A stretch of 25,701 bases of DNA from a virus. Made by a program: the position numbers and the translations under genes. The notes beneath the pieces are model-generated. The model was given only the letters and a program-made list of their open reading frames with translations, searched no databases and was not told the origin of the DNA. Where the stretch lies: IMG/VR virus record IMGVR_UViG_3300047490_000073, positions 1-25,701 of that record; one strand, written 5' to 3'. Shown in pieces: positions 9,573 through 16,125 of this stretch (within the stretch, counting starts at the first letter, position 1; each line of letters starts with the position of its first letter).

Positions 9573-10142
9573 CTACTTAGTAAATTGTGTTTTAACATTT
9601 GCGGTACCACCGCACCACACATTGTATTGAATTGCTATATTGATTGCTTTTTTTGCTGCACCACTTGCTTTTGCATGGGTTTTAGTTTCTAACTCCATTG
9701 CTGCTAATGCACCAAGGGCTAAGGTTCCACCAGAACCTATTGCGTATAAACCTTTATCATCTCGCATATATCCATAGTCATCACTAACTTGATATAACCT
9801 ACCGTTAAAACAAACTAATGCATCCCAACCTGAATCATCATCTGGTTTAGATTTAGGTGCAGGTTCATATCCTGCATCAGTTAAAGTTTGTTTAATAGAT
9901 GGTAGTACTCTAATCATCATAAATCTATCTGGGTCTTGTGTCTTAATTACTTTAGGTGGTTGCCATAAGTTATTAAGAATATCTCCTACAATTGCATCGC
10001 CTGCAACTGCAATTAGATACTCACCAATCTTAACTATTTTGTCGCAGCCTTTGGCTACATACGGTCTATCTTGGTATGAGGTTACAGTATCTGCACCTAA
10101 TACAGCCCAACCTTTACCTTGAATACCTACAATTGCAGTCAT
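9573..10142 (-). CDS. HslV/proteasome beta-like Ntn hydrolase, candidate head-maturation protease
   Basis: A 189-residue protein with the N-terminal-nucleophile fold signature of HslV and proteasome beta subunits. After Met removal, Thr becomes residue 1 (MTAIVGIQ). Asp falls at mature 17 (LGADTVTS), and a Lys in KGCDKIVKI at mature 34 fits the catalytic Lys33. YLIAVAGDAIVGD follows like the HslV AGFAGG region, and YAIGSGGTLALGALAAMEL (residues 133-151) matches the conserved GSGG helix start. Length is close to bacterial HslV (about 175). No HslU-type ATPase gene is visible. It sits immediately after the portal gene, where many phages carry the prohead protease, so processing of scaffold or other head proteins is likely (inference). 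The fold call is firm; substrate and activity are not. Confidence 0.82.
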   Translation of the reverse strand: MTAIVGIQGKGWAVLGADTVTSYQDRPYVAKGCDKIVKIGEYLIAVAGDAIVGDILNNLWQPPKVIKTQDPDRFMMIRVLPSIKQTLTDAGYEPAPKSKPDDDSGWDALVCFNGRLYQVSDDYGYMRDDKGLYAIGSGGTLALGALAAMELETKTHAKASGAAKKAINIAIQYNVWCGGTANVKTQFTK

Positions 10143-10156
10143 AGTCCCCTACTTAG

Positions 10157-11902
10157 TTATCTTCTTACTACTGTCCTTGCACTTGCACTAGCCTGTCCAC
10201 CTGCGGTCAAACTAGATAAAAGACTTTGTAATCCACCTTGTGGTTGTGGAGAAGGGATGCCTCCTACTGGAGCAGCGGGAGCAGGGGACGTTTGCTCAAC
10301 CTGAGGGGCGCCAGCAGGAGGTAATTCTTCAGGTTTGAAGATTTCTTCAATTGCATCCTCAATTGCTACTCCCTTTTGACGGGCTTTAATTACATCTGAA
10401 ATCTTAACAATGATATCAGATGGGTCCATTCCTTGTGTAGCCATTTGAGGTATTGCTTGAGTATATGCCCCTAACGCACCCAGTAATGAGTTACGCATTT
10501 CTTCAATCTCAATTTTTTCTTGTTCTTGAGTTACGTTAATACCAAATGGTAGTTCACGCATAACCATGTCTTTAGAAATAATCTTAGCGCCTAATGCTTG
10601 CAGCATGAAGATAAGTCCCTGTGCTGGATTAAGACCAGCAAGCATGCCGTATCTAACATCGGCTGAATAATCTTTCTTGATATCCTTTGATGGTTTGTAA
10701 TCAATGCTGTATGGAGAACCAGCATCTACACCACGAACTGTCTTTTCAAAGTCAAAGAACTTCTCATCTACTTCAAAGCAGACAGAGATAACATCCTTAA
10801 GTGCTGAAGCAAAAATAGCCTGAGCAGATTTAACCTGTGTATCAAAGCCACCCATAAGGGCTTGAACGCCTTGACCAGTAATAATACTTGCATCAAGATT
10901 ACCAGTACGTGACTCTGGATAACGTGTACCAGTTCTTAACTCTTGTTGTAATAATGATTGTTCAGTAAATGCACCATTAGGTATAGGAAGTTCAACACGT
11001 TTTACACCTGCTGGGTTATTGGTACGAATAATTGCATCGCCACCAAATTCAATTTCTTGAACATCTTGTGGAACAACAATTGGTGATTGAACAGATTTCT
11101 CTGCTGCTTCCATCGCAAGTAATGCGAACCTATTACGAAGTAGTTGGATACCTAGTACATCATCAAACTGTCCACGCATCTCACCATCAACGCTTGGTCT
11201 TTTAGCAACAACAACCATCATCTTTCCAAGCGGATTAATTGCTTGTGAAAGAACTAGATTGCTACGGCTAGGAACATAAATAACAGATTGGTCTTTGTCG
11301 TAATAACGAACAAAGTCAACTCTAGCCATTAAGTTTTGTTGATAACCATCTGGTCCCAGTAATTGCATTTCATATTCTGGGAACTGTGATACTAACTCAG
11401 CGATTGATAGTTCATATCTTTTAGCGAAGGCAATGCAACGTCCGTAGCGGTCAAACTCTGGGTAAGCCCCAATTGGACTTTCTACTCTGATACGTGGCAG
11501 CCCTGCTTCTTCGTCTAATTCAATAATGAAAGGGACGAAACCGAATGTGATGTAATGGTCTGCACCTATGTACATCTGCACTTGTAAATCTGAATGAGCA
11601 AAATAGTTAGCAGCAATGCGAGTACGCTTATCGGCAAAAGAACGAGCACGGTCACTAACCTGATTAGCCGCCGAGCAGTTAACTGCTGGAAGCGGGGCCA
11701 TAACTTCTGACAAGTCTCGAGCAACAATGTCAATAAAATTTGCAACGACATTTGCATCTACACCTTCTGGAAAGAACTCTGGATATACAGATGCAATTTT
11801 ACCTTTACGGACAGCAAGTACATCTTGCGCTCTTGCATCTCTATCGGCAGCACGGTCTTTAAGAGAATCTACCCTTGCTGCAATTTGGCTTATTGATAAC
11901 AA
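10157..11902 (-). CDS. Portal protein
   Basis: A 581-residue protein placed between the terminase block and the protease, where phage portals lie. It forms the dodecameric DNA channel at one head vertex. It has a mixed alpha/beta N-terminal half and a long helical segment near 250-280 (LLRNRFALLAMEAAEKSVQ). A middle section reads NNPAGVKRVELPIPNGAF, and ELRTGTRYPESRTGN follows like the portal wing/stem region. The C-terminal tail (about 520-581) is Pro/Ala/Gly-rich and probably disordered. The start appears to be TTG at 11902, directly after the preceding stop (TAATTG), with AGAAAGG about 7 bases upstream; the next in-frame Met is only at residue 67. The call rests on context and general pattern. 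Confidence 0.8.
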   Translation of the reverse strand: MLSISQIAARVDSLKDRAADRDARAQDVLAVRKGKIASVYPEFFPEGVDANVVANFIDIVARDLSEVMAPLPAVNCSAANQVSDRARSFADKRTRIAANYFAHSDLQVQMYIGADHYITFGFVPFIIELDEEAGLPRIRVESPIGAYPEFDRYGRCIAFAKRYELSIAELVSQFPEYEMQLLGPDGYQQNLMARVDFVRYYDKDQSVIYVPSRSNLVLSQAINPLGKMMVVVAKRPSVDGEMRGQFDDVLGIQLLRNRFALLAMEAAEKSVQSPIVVPQDVQEIEFGGDAIIRTNNPAGVKRVELPIPNGAFTEQSLLQQELRTGTRYPESRTGNLDASIITGQGVQALMGGFDTQVKSAQAIFASALKDVISVCFEVDEKFFDFEKTVRGVDAGSPYSIDYKPSKDIKKDYSADVRYGMLAGLNPAQGLIFMLQALGAKIISKDMVMRELPFGINVTQEQEKIEIEEMRNSLLGALGAYTQAIPQMATQGMDPSDIIVKISDVIKARQKGVAIEDAIEEIFKPEELPPAGAPQVEQTSPAPAAPVGGIPSPQPQGGLQSLLSSLTAGGQASASARTVVRR

Positions 11903-12130
11903 TTATTTGCCTTTCTTAAGATACTTACTTCTATCTATTGGCTTTCCAGTTTTTCTTTCAATCTCTTTAAATGTTTTTTCTCTTAACTTTGCTAAAAACT
12001 CTGGAGATGGTCTACCACCACGGGCTTCTAGTTCTTTTTCTCTCTTAGCCTCAGCACCACGAATTTGATAAGTCTTTTGTTTGTTTGTTAATTTTTTAAC
12101 AGCCTTACCTACTTTTTTAATATTAGCCAT
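11903..12130 (-). CDS. Small very basic protein (75 aa)
   Basis: A 75-residue protein dominated by Lys, Arg and Glu (MANIKKVGKAVKKLTNKQKT at the start, ending DRSKYLKKGK). It is probably helical with a strong net positive charge. No domain recognised. It is the last of four basic genes between terminase and portal. Its ATG overlaps the previous stop (TAATG) and the TTG of the portal gene follows directly. Possible roles are nucleic-acid binding during packaging or a minor head component; neither can be shown from sequence. Confidence 0.6.
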   Translation of the reverse strand: MANIKKVGKAVKKLTNKQKTYQIRGAEAKREKELEARGGRPSPEFLAKLREKTFKEIERKTGKPIDRSKYLKKGK

Positions 12131-12774
12131 TATCTGCCCCGTCTATTTCTTTTTTCTACTTGTTTAACTTTCTTTTCTGCTGCTTTAATTTCTTGTAAGG
12201 CTTTTTTAACTCTTCGGTCTGCTTCTTGTTGTTGTACCTTAAAAGCAAGTGGATTTACTCCACCTTCGTAATAATCACGTTTTCCAACTTCACGTAAAAT
12301 TTTAGTTTCTAACTTTGACAAAGGTCTTGGGCGTGGTTCACGCTCATCTATTTTAGAAGTAAACTTTAAACCTGATGGACGATTTTTAGGTCCAGGTGGA
12401 TTAATTGGTCCAGTATATTTTTTAGGTTTATTTGCAGGAACGCCAGTTCCTTCTCTAACGGCTTTCTTAATTCTTTCTTGATAAATACTATACTTACCAG
12501 GTGGTGGTGTAATTTTTTTAACAGTAATTTTTTTAGATACACTTTTACTTGGTCTAGTTGGAATAGTTCCGCCAGAACGTTTAAAAGCAGTTAAAGTATT
12601 TTCAACTTCAAAACCTGCACCAACACGTCTTGTACGACTTGTGCTACCAATAGGCCTACGTGCTTCACGAGCAACTTCGCTGGCTTCTTTAGCAGATACC
12701 TTTGCTACTTTTTTCTTAGCAATATCTGCAGCACGCTTTTTAGCAATGATGCTTGCAATCTTTGATATAGCCAT
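12130..12774 (-). CDS. Basic Lys/Arg-rich protein (214 aa)
   Basis: A 214-residue protein with extreme Lys/Arg content. The N-terminal 40 residues (KKRAADIAKKKVAKVSAKEA) look like an amphipathic basic helix. The middle is Pro/Gly-rich and probably unstructured (ITPPPGKYS, GPINPPGPKNRPSG). The C-terminus is a long charged helix ending in KKVKQVEKRNRRGR. The composition recalls histone-like or DNA-condensing proteins, but no known domain is visible. One-base TAATG overlaps join it to both neighbours. It may bind DNA or RNA in packaging or the virion; this is composition-based inference only. Confidence 0.6.
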   Translation of the reverse strand: MAISKIASIIAKKRAADIAKKKVAKVSAKEASEVAREARRPIGSTSRTRRVGAGFEVENTLTAFKRSGGTIPTRPSKSVSKKITVKKITPPPGKYSIYQERIKKAVREGTGVPANKPKKYTGPINPPGPKNRPSGLKFTSKIDEREPRPRPLSKLETKILREVGKRDYYEGGVNPLAFKVQQQEADRRVKKALQEIKAAEKKVKQVEKRNRRGR

Positions 12775-12986
12775 TATCTACCCATGTTTCTATAAACTTT
12801 GCTTACAAACTTTGCACCCTTTTTAGTGATACCACCAACGGCACGGCCTATTGGTCCACCTGCTGCTAACCATGCATAATCTGCTTTGTTGGTTGGGTCA
12901 AAGACATAATCTTTAATAAACTTAACATTGCCAGATGGTTTAGATTTTTTGGTAGGACCAAGATTTATTTTTTTATAGGTAGCCAT
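12774..12986 (-). CDS. Small basic protein with Gly-rich hydrophobic centre (70 aa)
   Basis: A 70-residue protein: a basic N-terminus (MATYKKINLGPTKKSKPSG), a short hydrophobic and Gly-rich centre (YAWLAAGGPIGRAVGG, residues about 37-52), and a basic C-terminus ending KVYRNMGR. The centre is too short and too glycine-rich for a clear membrane span. Unrecognised. It lies third in the four-gene basic cluster and is coupled by TAATG overlaps on both sides, with a GAGG ribosome site 7 bases before its ATG. Confidence 0.6.
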   Translation of the reverse strand: MATYKKINLGPTKKSKPSGNVKFIKDYVFDPTNKADYAWLAAGGPIGRAVGGITKKGAKFVSKVYRNMGR

Positions 12987-13348
12987 TATTTACCTCGTCT
13001 TTTTATTGGCACTTTATTAGTACTTTTTTGGTGATGAGAAGACCACATCTCTAGTCTTTGTTTGTTTGTTGGCATTGTCCGTTTTGCTGTTTTAATAAGT
13101 TTTCTAGGTTTTATCTTAAGAGGTTTACCTCTATCACCTAAAATAGGTTTATTTTCATAAACGTTTTTTCTTACTCCTTTATTATCCTCAATTACAGTCT
13201 TTAACTTATAAAATTTATTATTTTTATAAGTTGATTTTGCATTATGCACTTCTAGGATATTATCAATTGGTCCAAATTGTCGTTTTACTTTTTCCTTACC
13301 TTTAGTGATACTTTTAACAGTCTTGACTGCTTTAATTGGGTTTGGCAT
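12986..13348 (-). CDS. Basic protein downstream of terminase (120 aa)
   Basis: A 120-residue Lys/Arg-rich protein (MPNPIKAVKTVKSITKGKEK at the start, VPIKRRGK at the end) with no recognised domain. I place the start at ATG 13348, which follows the terminase stop (13357-13359) and has an AAGGA site 5 bases upstream. An in-frame ATG at 13378 would add 10 residues and overlap the terminase gene but lacks a ribosome site. A TAATG overlap links it to the 70-residue gene. Function unknown; see the basic-cluster finding. Confidence 0.6.
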   Translation of the reverse strand: MPNPIKAVKTVKSITKGKEKVKRQFGPIDNILEVHNAKSTYKNNKFYKLKTVIEDNKGVRKNVYENKPILGDRGKPLKIKPRKLIKTAKRTMPTNKQRLEMWSSHHQKSTNKVPIKRRGK

Positions 13349-13356
13349 ATTTGTCC

Positions 13357-15243
13357 TTATCCGTATATTTCTTGCCATTGCTCTGCAAAGGCTTCGTCTA
13401 AATTAACTGAATATCTTTTTTCTTTTTGTGCTCTGGTTGCCCAGCGGTTTTTTGCATATCTTTGTATGCCACTGGATTGTTGCATAAATTCCCTTGCCCT
13501 GAGCACGGTAAACCATAAAGCCATAACGCAGTCAGTTTTACCACGAGTATTAGGCTTCCAAGTTATTAACTGTTGGATTAAAGCCTTCATACCCTCTGAG
13601 TGTTCTGTAGAGGGAAACTCTATTATGTTGTTCTTTTGGAATTTATCTTCTCTCAAGGTACCCATTAGCATAGACATACCTGCTACACCAAAGTTAGTAT
13701 CCCATTTGTTTTTATTAGTAAAGTGAGATTCTAAACGGCACCCATACGAAGCAAGCCAGTTTCTTAAATCATCATCTAGCGCATAGGCTTTCTGGTGAGC
13801 GTTAATCTCTACTCGTAATTCCTGTGGTCTGTACTTATCAACCAGATGCTCAATAATGTCTTGAATCTTTTGTGGTGTAGGTTCTGACATATTGATGCAG
13901 TCAAGAACATATATCTTGCCATCATATCTGTTATATGTGGTCACCACAAACGCAGCATTCCCGCCCATTGCGGGGTCAAACCCTATTATCGTATACCCCT
14001 CAATGTGCGAGGGATGGCCTACGGCTCCCGCTTTCAGCGGGCCACGTTTGCGTTGACCATTGATACAACCCTGCACTATTGCTGGTGGAAATATAGAATC
14101 TTCTTGAACATCTTCTTGTTGGTAAACCAACGCCCATGTTGATGGTGTTACTTCACTACGTCTTCTGAATAAGGCTTTGCCGTCCCACTTTGGGAAAAGT
14201 CCTTCTTCGTCAGGAATCTCAGAATCCCCATCCCACGGAGAGTCCGATTTAGGCCAGAGCGTTTGCCACTCTTCAGGCTTTTCCGAATACTCCAAAACAG
14301 CAGGCATACCCATATAAGTAAAAGGGCTTTTACCCCCAGACCAATATTTGGTTTCTCGGATTTCTTTATAGAAGTCTTGTGGTGCAATTCGTGTCCCTAC
14401 GATTAATAACTTACCGTTTTTACCCAAACGAGTAATAACTTCTTTTTGTAACCAGTTAATCTGTTTATCAAACTCATGTGCGTTTGCTGTAGTTATGCAG
14501 TCATCTAAAATGATGAGGTCAGCACGGGCACCGTAAATCTGTCCACCCATACCAAGTGCTTGGATGGTAGGGTCTTTCTCAGATGAGTTACGGGCATCGC
14601 CCCCAAGGTAAACGGTATCAACTCGCCAAGTATCTGAGTCTTCTTTCCACCCCCCTTCAGGTCCAAATGTAGTTTGCATTTTTAACCATCTTGGATGGGA
14701 GAGTCTCTGCTTGATTGCGTACACGAACTCACGTGCTTTGATTAACGTTTTAGAAACCACTATGATGCGGATATTAGGATTGAGGGCGATACGATATGTG
14801 GAATAGTTTACGGTGATGACTGTGCTCTTGGCGTGCTCAGGTGGCACATTTACCAAGAGACGGGCTGGGTCACCTTTCTCGTAAACCATACTAGGATGGA
14901 GCCATGAAGGCTCTCTATCCTCTAGTAGGTCAATCCAATCTTGATGATGAGGGAATACCCTCTGTTGCAGAAATATCTCAGAGAATCTTGGGAAATCTAT
15001 TTCTTCTTTTGGGATACCTAGGGATGCAAGGGAGGCATCCTTTGCGGTCTCCTTAGCCTCGGCTAGGTCGGCAGCAAACTTTTTATCCCTAAGACACCAG
15101 ATTCTTACGGTGTCGGGTTTCTTGTTACATAACTCCATTGCTTTGTGGACAGAGTGGCCTTCGGCCACAAGGGCCAAAACTTTGGCCTTTGCCTCTGCCA
15201 TCGCAATGGTTTTTGGGTTAGTAGTACCCTTGTTAAAAGTCAT
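13357..15243 (-). CDS. terL: Terminase large subunit with N-terminal HTH-like segment
   Basis: A 628-residue packaging motor. Residues about 15-70 (KVLALVAEGHSVHKAMELCN, then KPDTVRIW) look like the DNA-binding HTH of small terminase subunits. The ATPase follows: a degenerate Walker A PPEHAKST (134-141), Walker B LIILDDCI (243-250) and a coupling motif LIVGTRIAPQDF (280-291). The RNase H-like nuclease has Asp423 (IIGFDPAMGG), Glu479 (LRVEINAHQ) and Asp571 (TDCVMALWF). It cuts concatemeric DNA and pumps it through the portal. ATG at 15243 has a GGGACAGGA site close upstream. It is the first gene of the leftward operon. No separate small terminase gene is visible nearby, which fits a fused arrangement. 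Confidence 0.92.
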   Translation of the reverse strand: MTFNKGTTNPKTIAMAEAKAKVLALVAEGHSVHKAMELCNKKPDTVRIWCLRDKKFAADLAEAKETAKDASLASLGIPKEEIDFPRFSEIFLQQRVFPHHQDWIDLLEDREPSWLHPSMVYEKGDPARLLVNVPPEHAKSTVITVNYSTYRIALNPNIRIIVVSKTLIKAREFVYAIKQRLSHPRWLKMQTTFGPEGGWKEDSDTWRVDTVYLGGDARNSSEKDPTIQALGMGGQIYGARADLIILDDCITTANAHEFDKQINWLQKEVITRLGKNGKLLIVGTRIAPQDFYKEIRETKYWSGGKSPFTYMGMPAVLEYSEKPEEWQTLWPKSDSPWDGDSEIPDEEGLFPKWDGKALFRRRSEVTPSTWALVYQQEDVQEDSIFPPAIVQGCINGQRKRGPLKAGAVGHPSHIEGYTIIGFDPAMGGNAAFVVTTYNRYDGKIYVLDCINMSEPTPQKIQDIIEHLVDKYRPQELRVEINAHQKAYALDDDLRNWLASYGCRLESHFTNKNKWDTNFGVAGMSMLMGTLREDKFQKNNIIEFPSTEHSEGMKALIQQLITWKPNTRGKTDCVMALWFTVLRAREFMQQSSGIQRYAKNRWATRAQKEKRYSVNLDEAFAEQWQEIYG

Positions 15244-15264
15244 TAGTCCTGTCCCGTTTTCATT

Positions 15265-15308
15265 CTGTTACAGTCAGTTAGTAACAGGTAGTAGATACAG
15301 TCTGTAAC
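15265..15308. repeat. Overlapping CTGTTAC/GTAACAG inverted repeats
   Basis: CTGTTAC at 15265-15271 is repeated inverted as GTAACAG at 15281-15287. GTTACAG at 15267-15273 also has its inverse CTGTAAC at 15302-15308. The left arm can therefore pair with either right arm. It lies just upstream of the terminase start, where it could affect late transcription or the 5' end of the late mRNA. Confidence 0.5.
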
Positions 15309-15329
15309 GCAAGTTCCTGAAGAACTTGC
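15309..15329. repeat. Perfect 8-bp inverted repeat GCAAGTTC-N5-GAACTTGC
   Basis: Arms are 15309-15316 and 15322-15328/9, loop CTGAA. There is no T-tract on either side, so an operator or RNA hairpin in the late leader is more likely than a terminator. Confidence 0.55.
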
Positions 15330-15376
15330 TACTGTAAAAAATAAACAGTCTCTATATAGTATTAACCTGTCCAACA

Positions 15377-15399
15377 GGCCAAAACGGACGCTTTTGGCC
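15377..15399. repeat. Perfect 8-bp inverted repeat GGCCAAAA-N7-TTTTGGCC
   Basis: Arms are 15377-15384 and 15392-15399. It overlaps a smaller repeat, CCTGT-CCA-ACAGG (15366-15378), so the two stems compete. An AT-rich stretch (AGAAATATTTTT) follows on the plus strand, which could give weak termination of rightward readthrough or a melting region. Confidence 0.5.
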
Positions 15400-15533
15400 A
15401 GAAATATTTTTACAGCCTGCCCAAAAATAGTACAAAATAGGACAAACTACTACAGTAGCATAGGATGAACACTGTACGGGAAAATCTTTTTGGTAGATAC
15501 ATATACCTGCTCAGCACAGTATTAATCAGTCTG

Positions 15534-15552
15534 GGGTCAAGATAGTTGACCC
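15534..15552. repeat. Perfect 7-bp inverted repeat GGGTCAA-N5-TTGACCC
   Basis: Arms are 15534-15540 and 15546-15552. Each arm contains a TTGACC hexamer resembling a -35 box, one on each strand, so this could be a symmetric operator overlapping divergent promoters. Convincing -10 boxes at 16-18 bases were not found. Confidence 0.45.
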
Positions 15553-15573
15553 ATAGCCTATTGCTACTACCTA

Positions 15574-15586
15574 CTATACAGTATAG
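15574..15586. repeat. 13-bp palindrome CTATAC-A-GTATAG
   Basis: A perfect 6+1+6 palindrome containing one ACAGT site. A second palindrome of the same 6+1+6 geometry, TAGTAA-A-TTACTA, lies at 15728-15740. Both have the size of a dimeric repressor operator. Confidence 0.45.
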
Positions 15587-15665
15587 AAGCGTGCTGAACG
15601 GAAAGCAGTCTTCGGCCCTTGCTTCAAATAATCTGGCGCCTCAGATAAATTTAGTTTGTCTTCTG

Positions 15666-15710
15666 ACATGGCAGTAAAGCCCAGATAAAGCCTGGGCTTG
15701 ACAGCCATGT
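15666..15710. repeat. Long 45-base stem-loop upstream of early genes
   Basis: The outer arm ACATGGC (15666-15672) pairs with GCCATGT (15704-15710). The inner arm AAGCCCAG (15677-15684) pairs with CTGGGCTT (15692-15699). Between them 2 bp also pair, flanked by single mismatches, leaving a 7-base loop. In total about 17 of 19 positions pair. No direct T-tract follows. It is the strongest secondary structure in the region and could be an RNA element, a cruciform or a binding site. Confidence 0.6.
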
Positions 15711-15750
15711 AATGTGGGATTTGTTTTTAGTAAATTACTAGAAACCGCAT

Positions 15751-15790
15751 GGGATTTTCCCCTGCGCCGAGTGCTGGGGGAAAAGTCCCC
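15751..15790 (+). promoter_or_regulatory. Leader with mutually exclusive hairpins before first early gene
   Basis: TTTTCCCC (15755-15762) can pair with GGGGAAAA (15777-15784) as one 8-bp stem. The same bases can instead form two local hairpins, GGG/CCC (15751-15753 with 15759-15762) and GGGG/CCCC (15777-15780 with 15787-15790). The segment ends 6 bases before the AAAGGAG ribosome site (15797-15803) of the first rightward gene. The competing pairings resemble an attenuator or translational switch; no ligand is implied. Confidence 0.4.
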
Positions 15791-15811
15791 TAGTGTAAAG
15801 GAGATAGCACC

Positions 15812-16114
15812 ATGAACTCATTCTCGTTTGAGAATGTTAAGGTTAACAAGGTTTGGGATAATAAATCCCGTTTCAACCTTGGTATCCTTGATACCCGCGC
15901 AGTTGCTCAACCTGACGGTTCCTACCAATCCGTCTTTGTTGCTTCCCGCATCGTCACTACTGCTAACCCTGACCACCTTGAGTTCATCCGCAAAAATCTT
16001 GTGGATACTGAAGACGCAGTGGTTAACATCCGTGGTTATATGGAAACCAAGGCTGGCAAAAAGCCTAACACTTGGTATGACAACCTAGTAATCACAGATA
16101 TCGTTCTGGCCTAA
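15812..16114 (+). CDS. Early protein, possible OB-fold single-strand DNA-binding protein
   Basis: A 100-residue protein, first gene of the rightward arm, with an AAAGGAG site 8 bases before ATG 15812. The pattern is beta-rich: FSFENVKVNKVWD, then FNLGILDTRAV, a polar loop QPDGSY, QSVFVASRIV, and a C-terminal AVVNIRGYMETKAG...WYDNLVITDIVLA. The alternation and the final VNIRGYMETK...WYDNLVITD segment resemble the C-terminal strands of SSB-type OB folds, but the protein lacks a typical acidic SSB tail. The early position and nearby replication genes fit ssDNA binding. The gene is certain; the function is tentative. Confidence 0.5.
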   Translation: MNSFSFENVKVNKVWDNKSRFNLGILDTRAVAQPDGSYQSVFVASRIVTTANPDHLEFIRKNLVDTEDAVVNIRGYMETKAGKKPNTWYDNLVITDIVLA

Positions 16115-16125
16115 CAACCCAACAG

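Larger units (their letters stand above)
15270..15582. promoter_or_regulatory. Cluster of ACAGT/ACTGT sites, candidate protein-binding sites
   Basis: The pentamer ACAGT or its complement occurs at 15270, 15297, 15331, 15345, 15452, 15471, 15516 and 15578. Several fit an extended form (T/A)ACAGT(C/A)T. About 0.6 hits would be expected by chance in 313 bases counting both strands. Regular operators or iterons for a phage repressor or initiator protein would look like this. The protein that would bind is not identified. Confidence 0.4.
15244..15811. other. Divergent intergenic control region, possible origin
   Basis: There are 568 bases without a convincing gene between the leftward terminase and the first rightward gene. 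It contains at least nine inverted repeats, a direct repeat (about 15426-15445) and eight ACAGT/ACTGT pentamers. The promoters for both arms must lie here or in adjacent coding sequence, but I could not fix a confident -35/-10 pair. Repressor binding, promoter control and replication initiation are all plausible (inference). The strongest elements are listed separately. Confidence 0.6.

Noticed and set aside
15351-15366. T7-like promoter resemblance on the minus strand (TAATACTATATAGAG).
   Set aside because: The central part of the T7 consensus is missing, and no single-subunit RNA polymerase gene is seen. It may be an ordinary AT-rich -10 region, but no -35 at good spacing was convincing.
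15699-15740. TTGACA at 15699 as an early promoter -35 box.
   Set aside because: No acceptable -10 hexamer lies 16-18 bases downstream, and the TTGACA is part of the long stem-loop.
15244-15811. CRISPR array in the repeat-rich intergenic region.
   Set aside because: The repeats are short inverted or dispersed motifs without regular spacing or 25-40 base repeat units.
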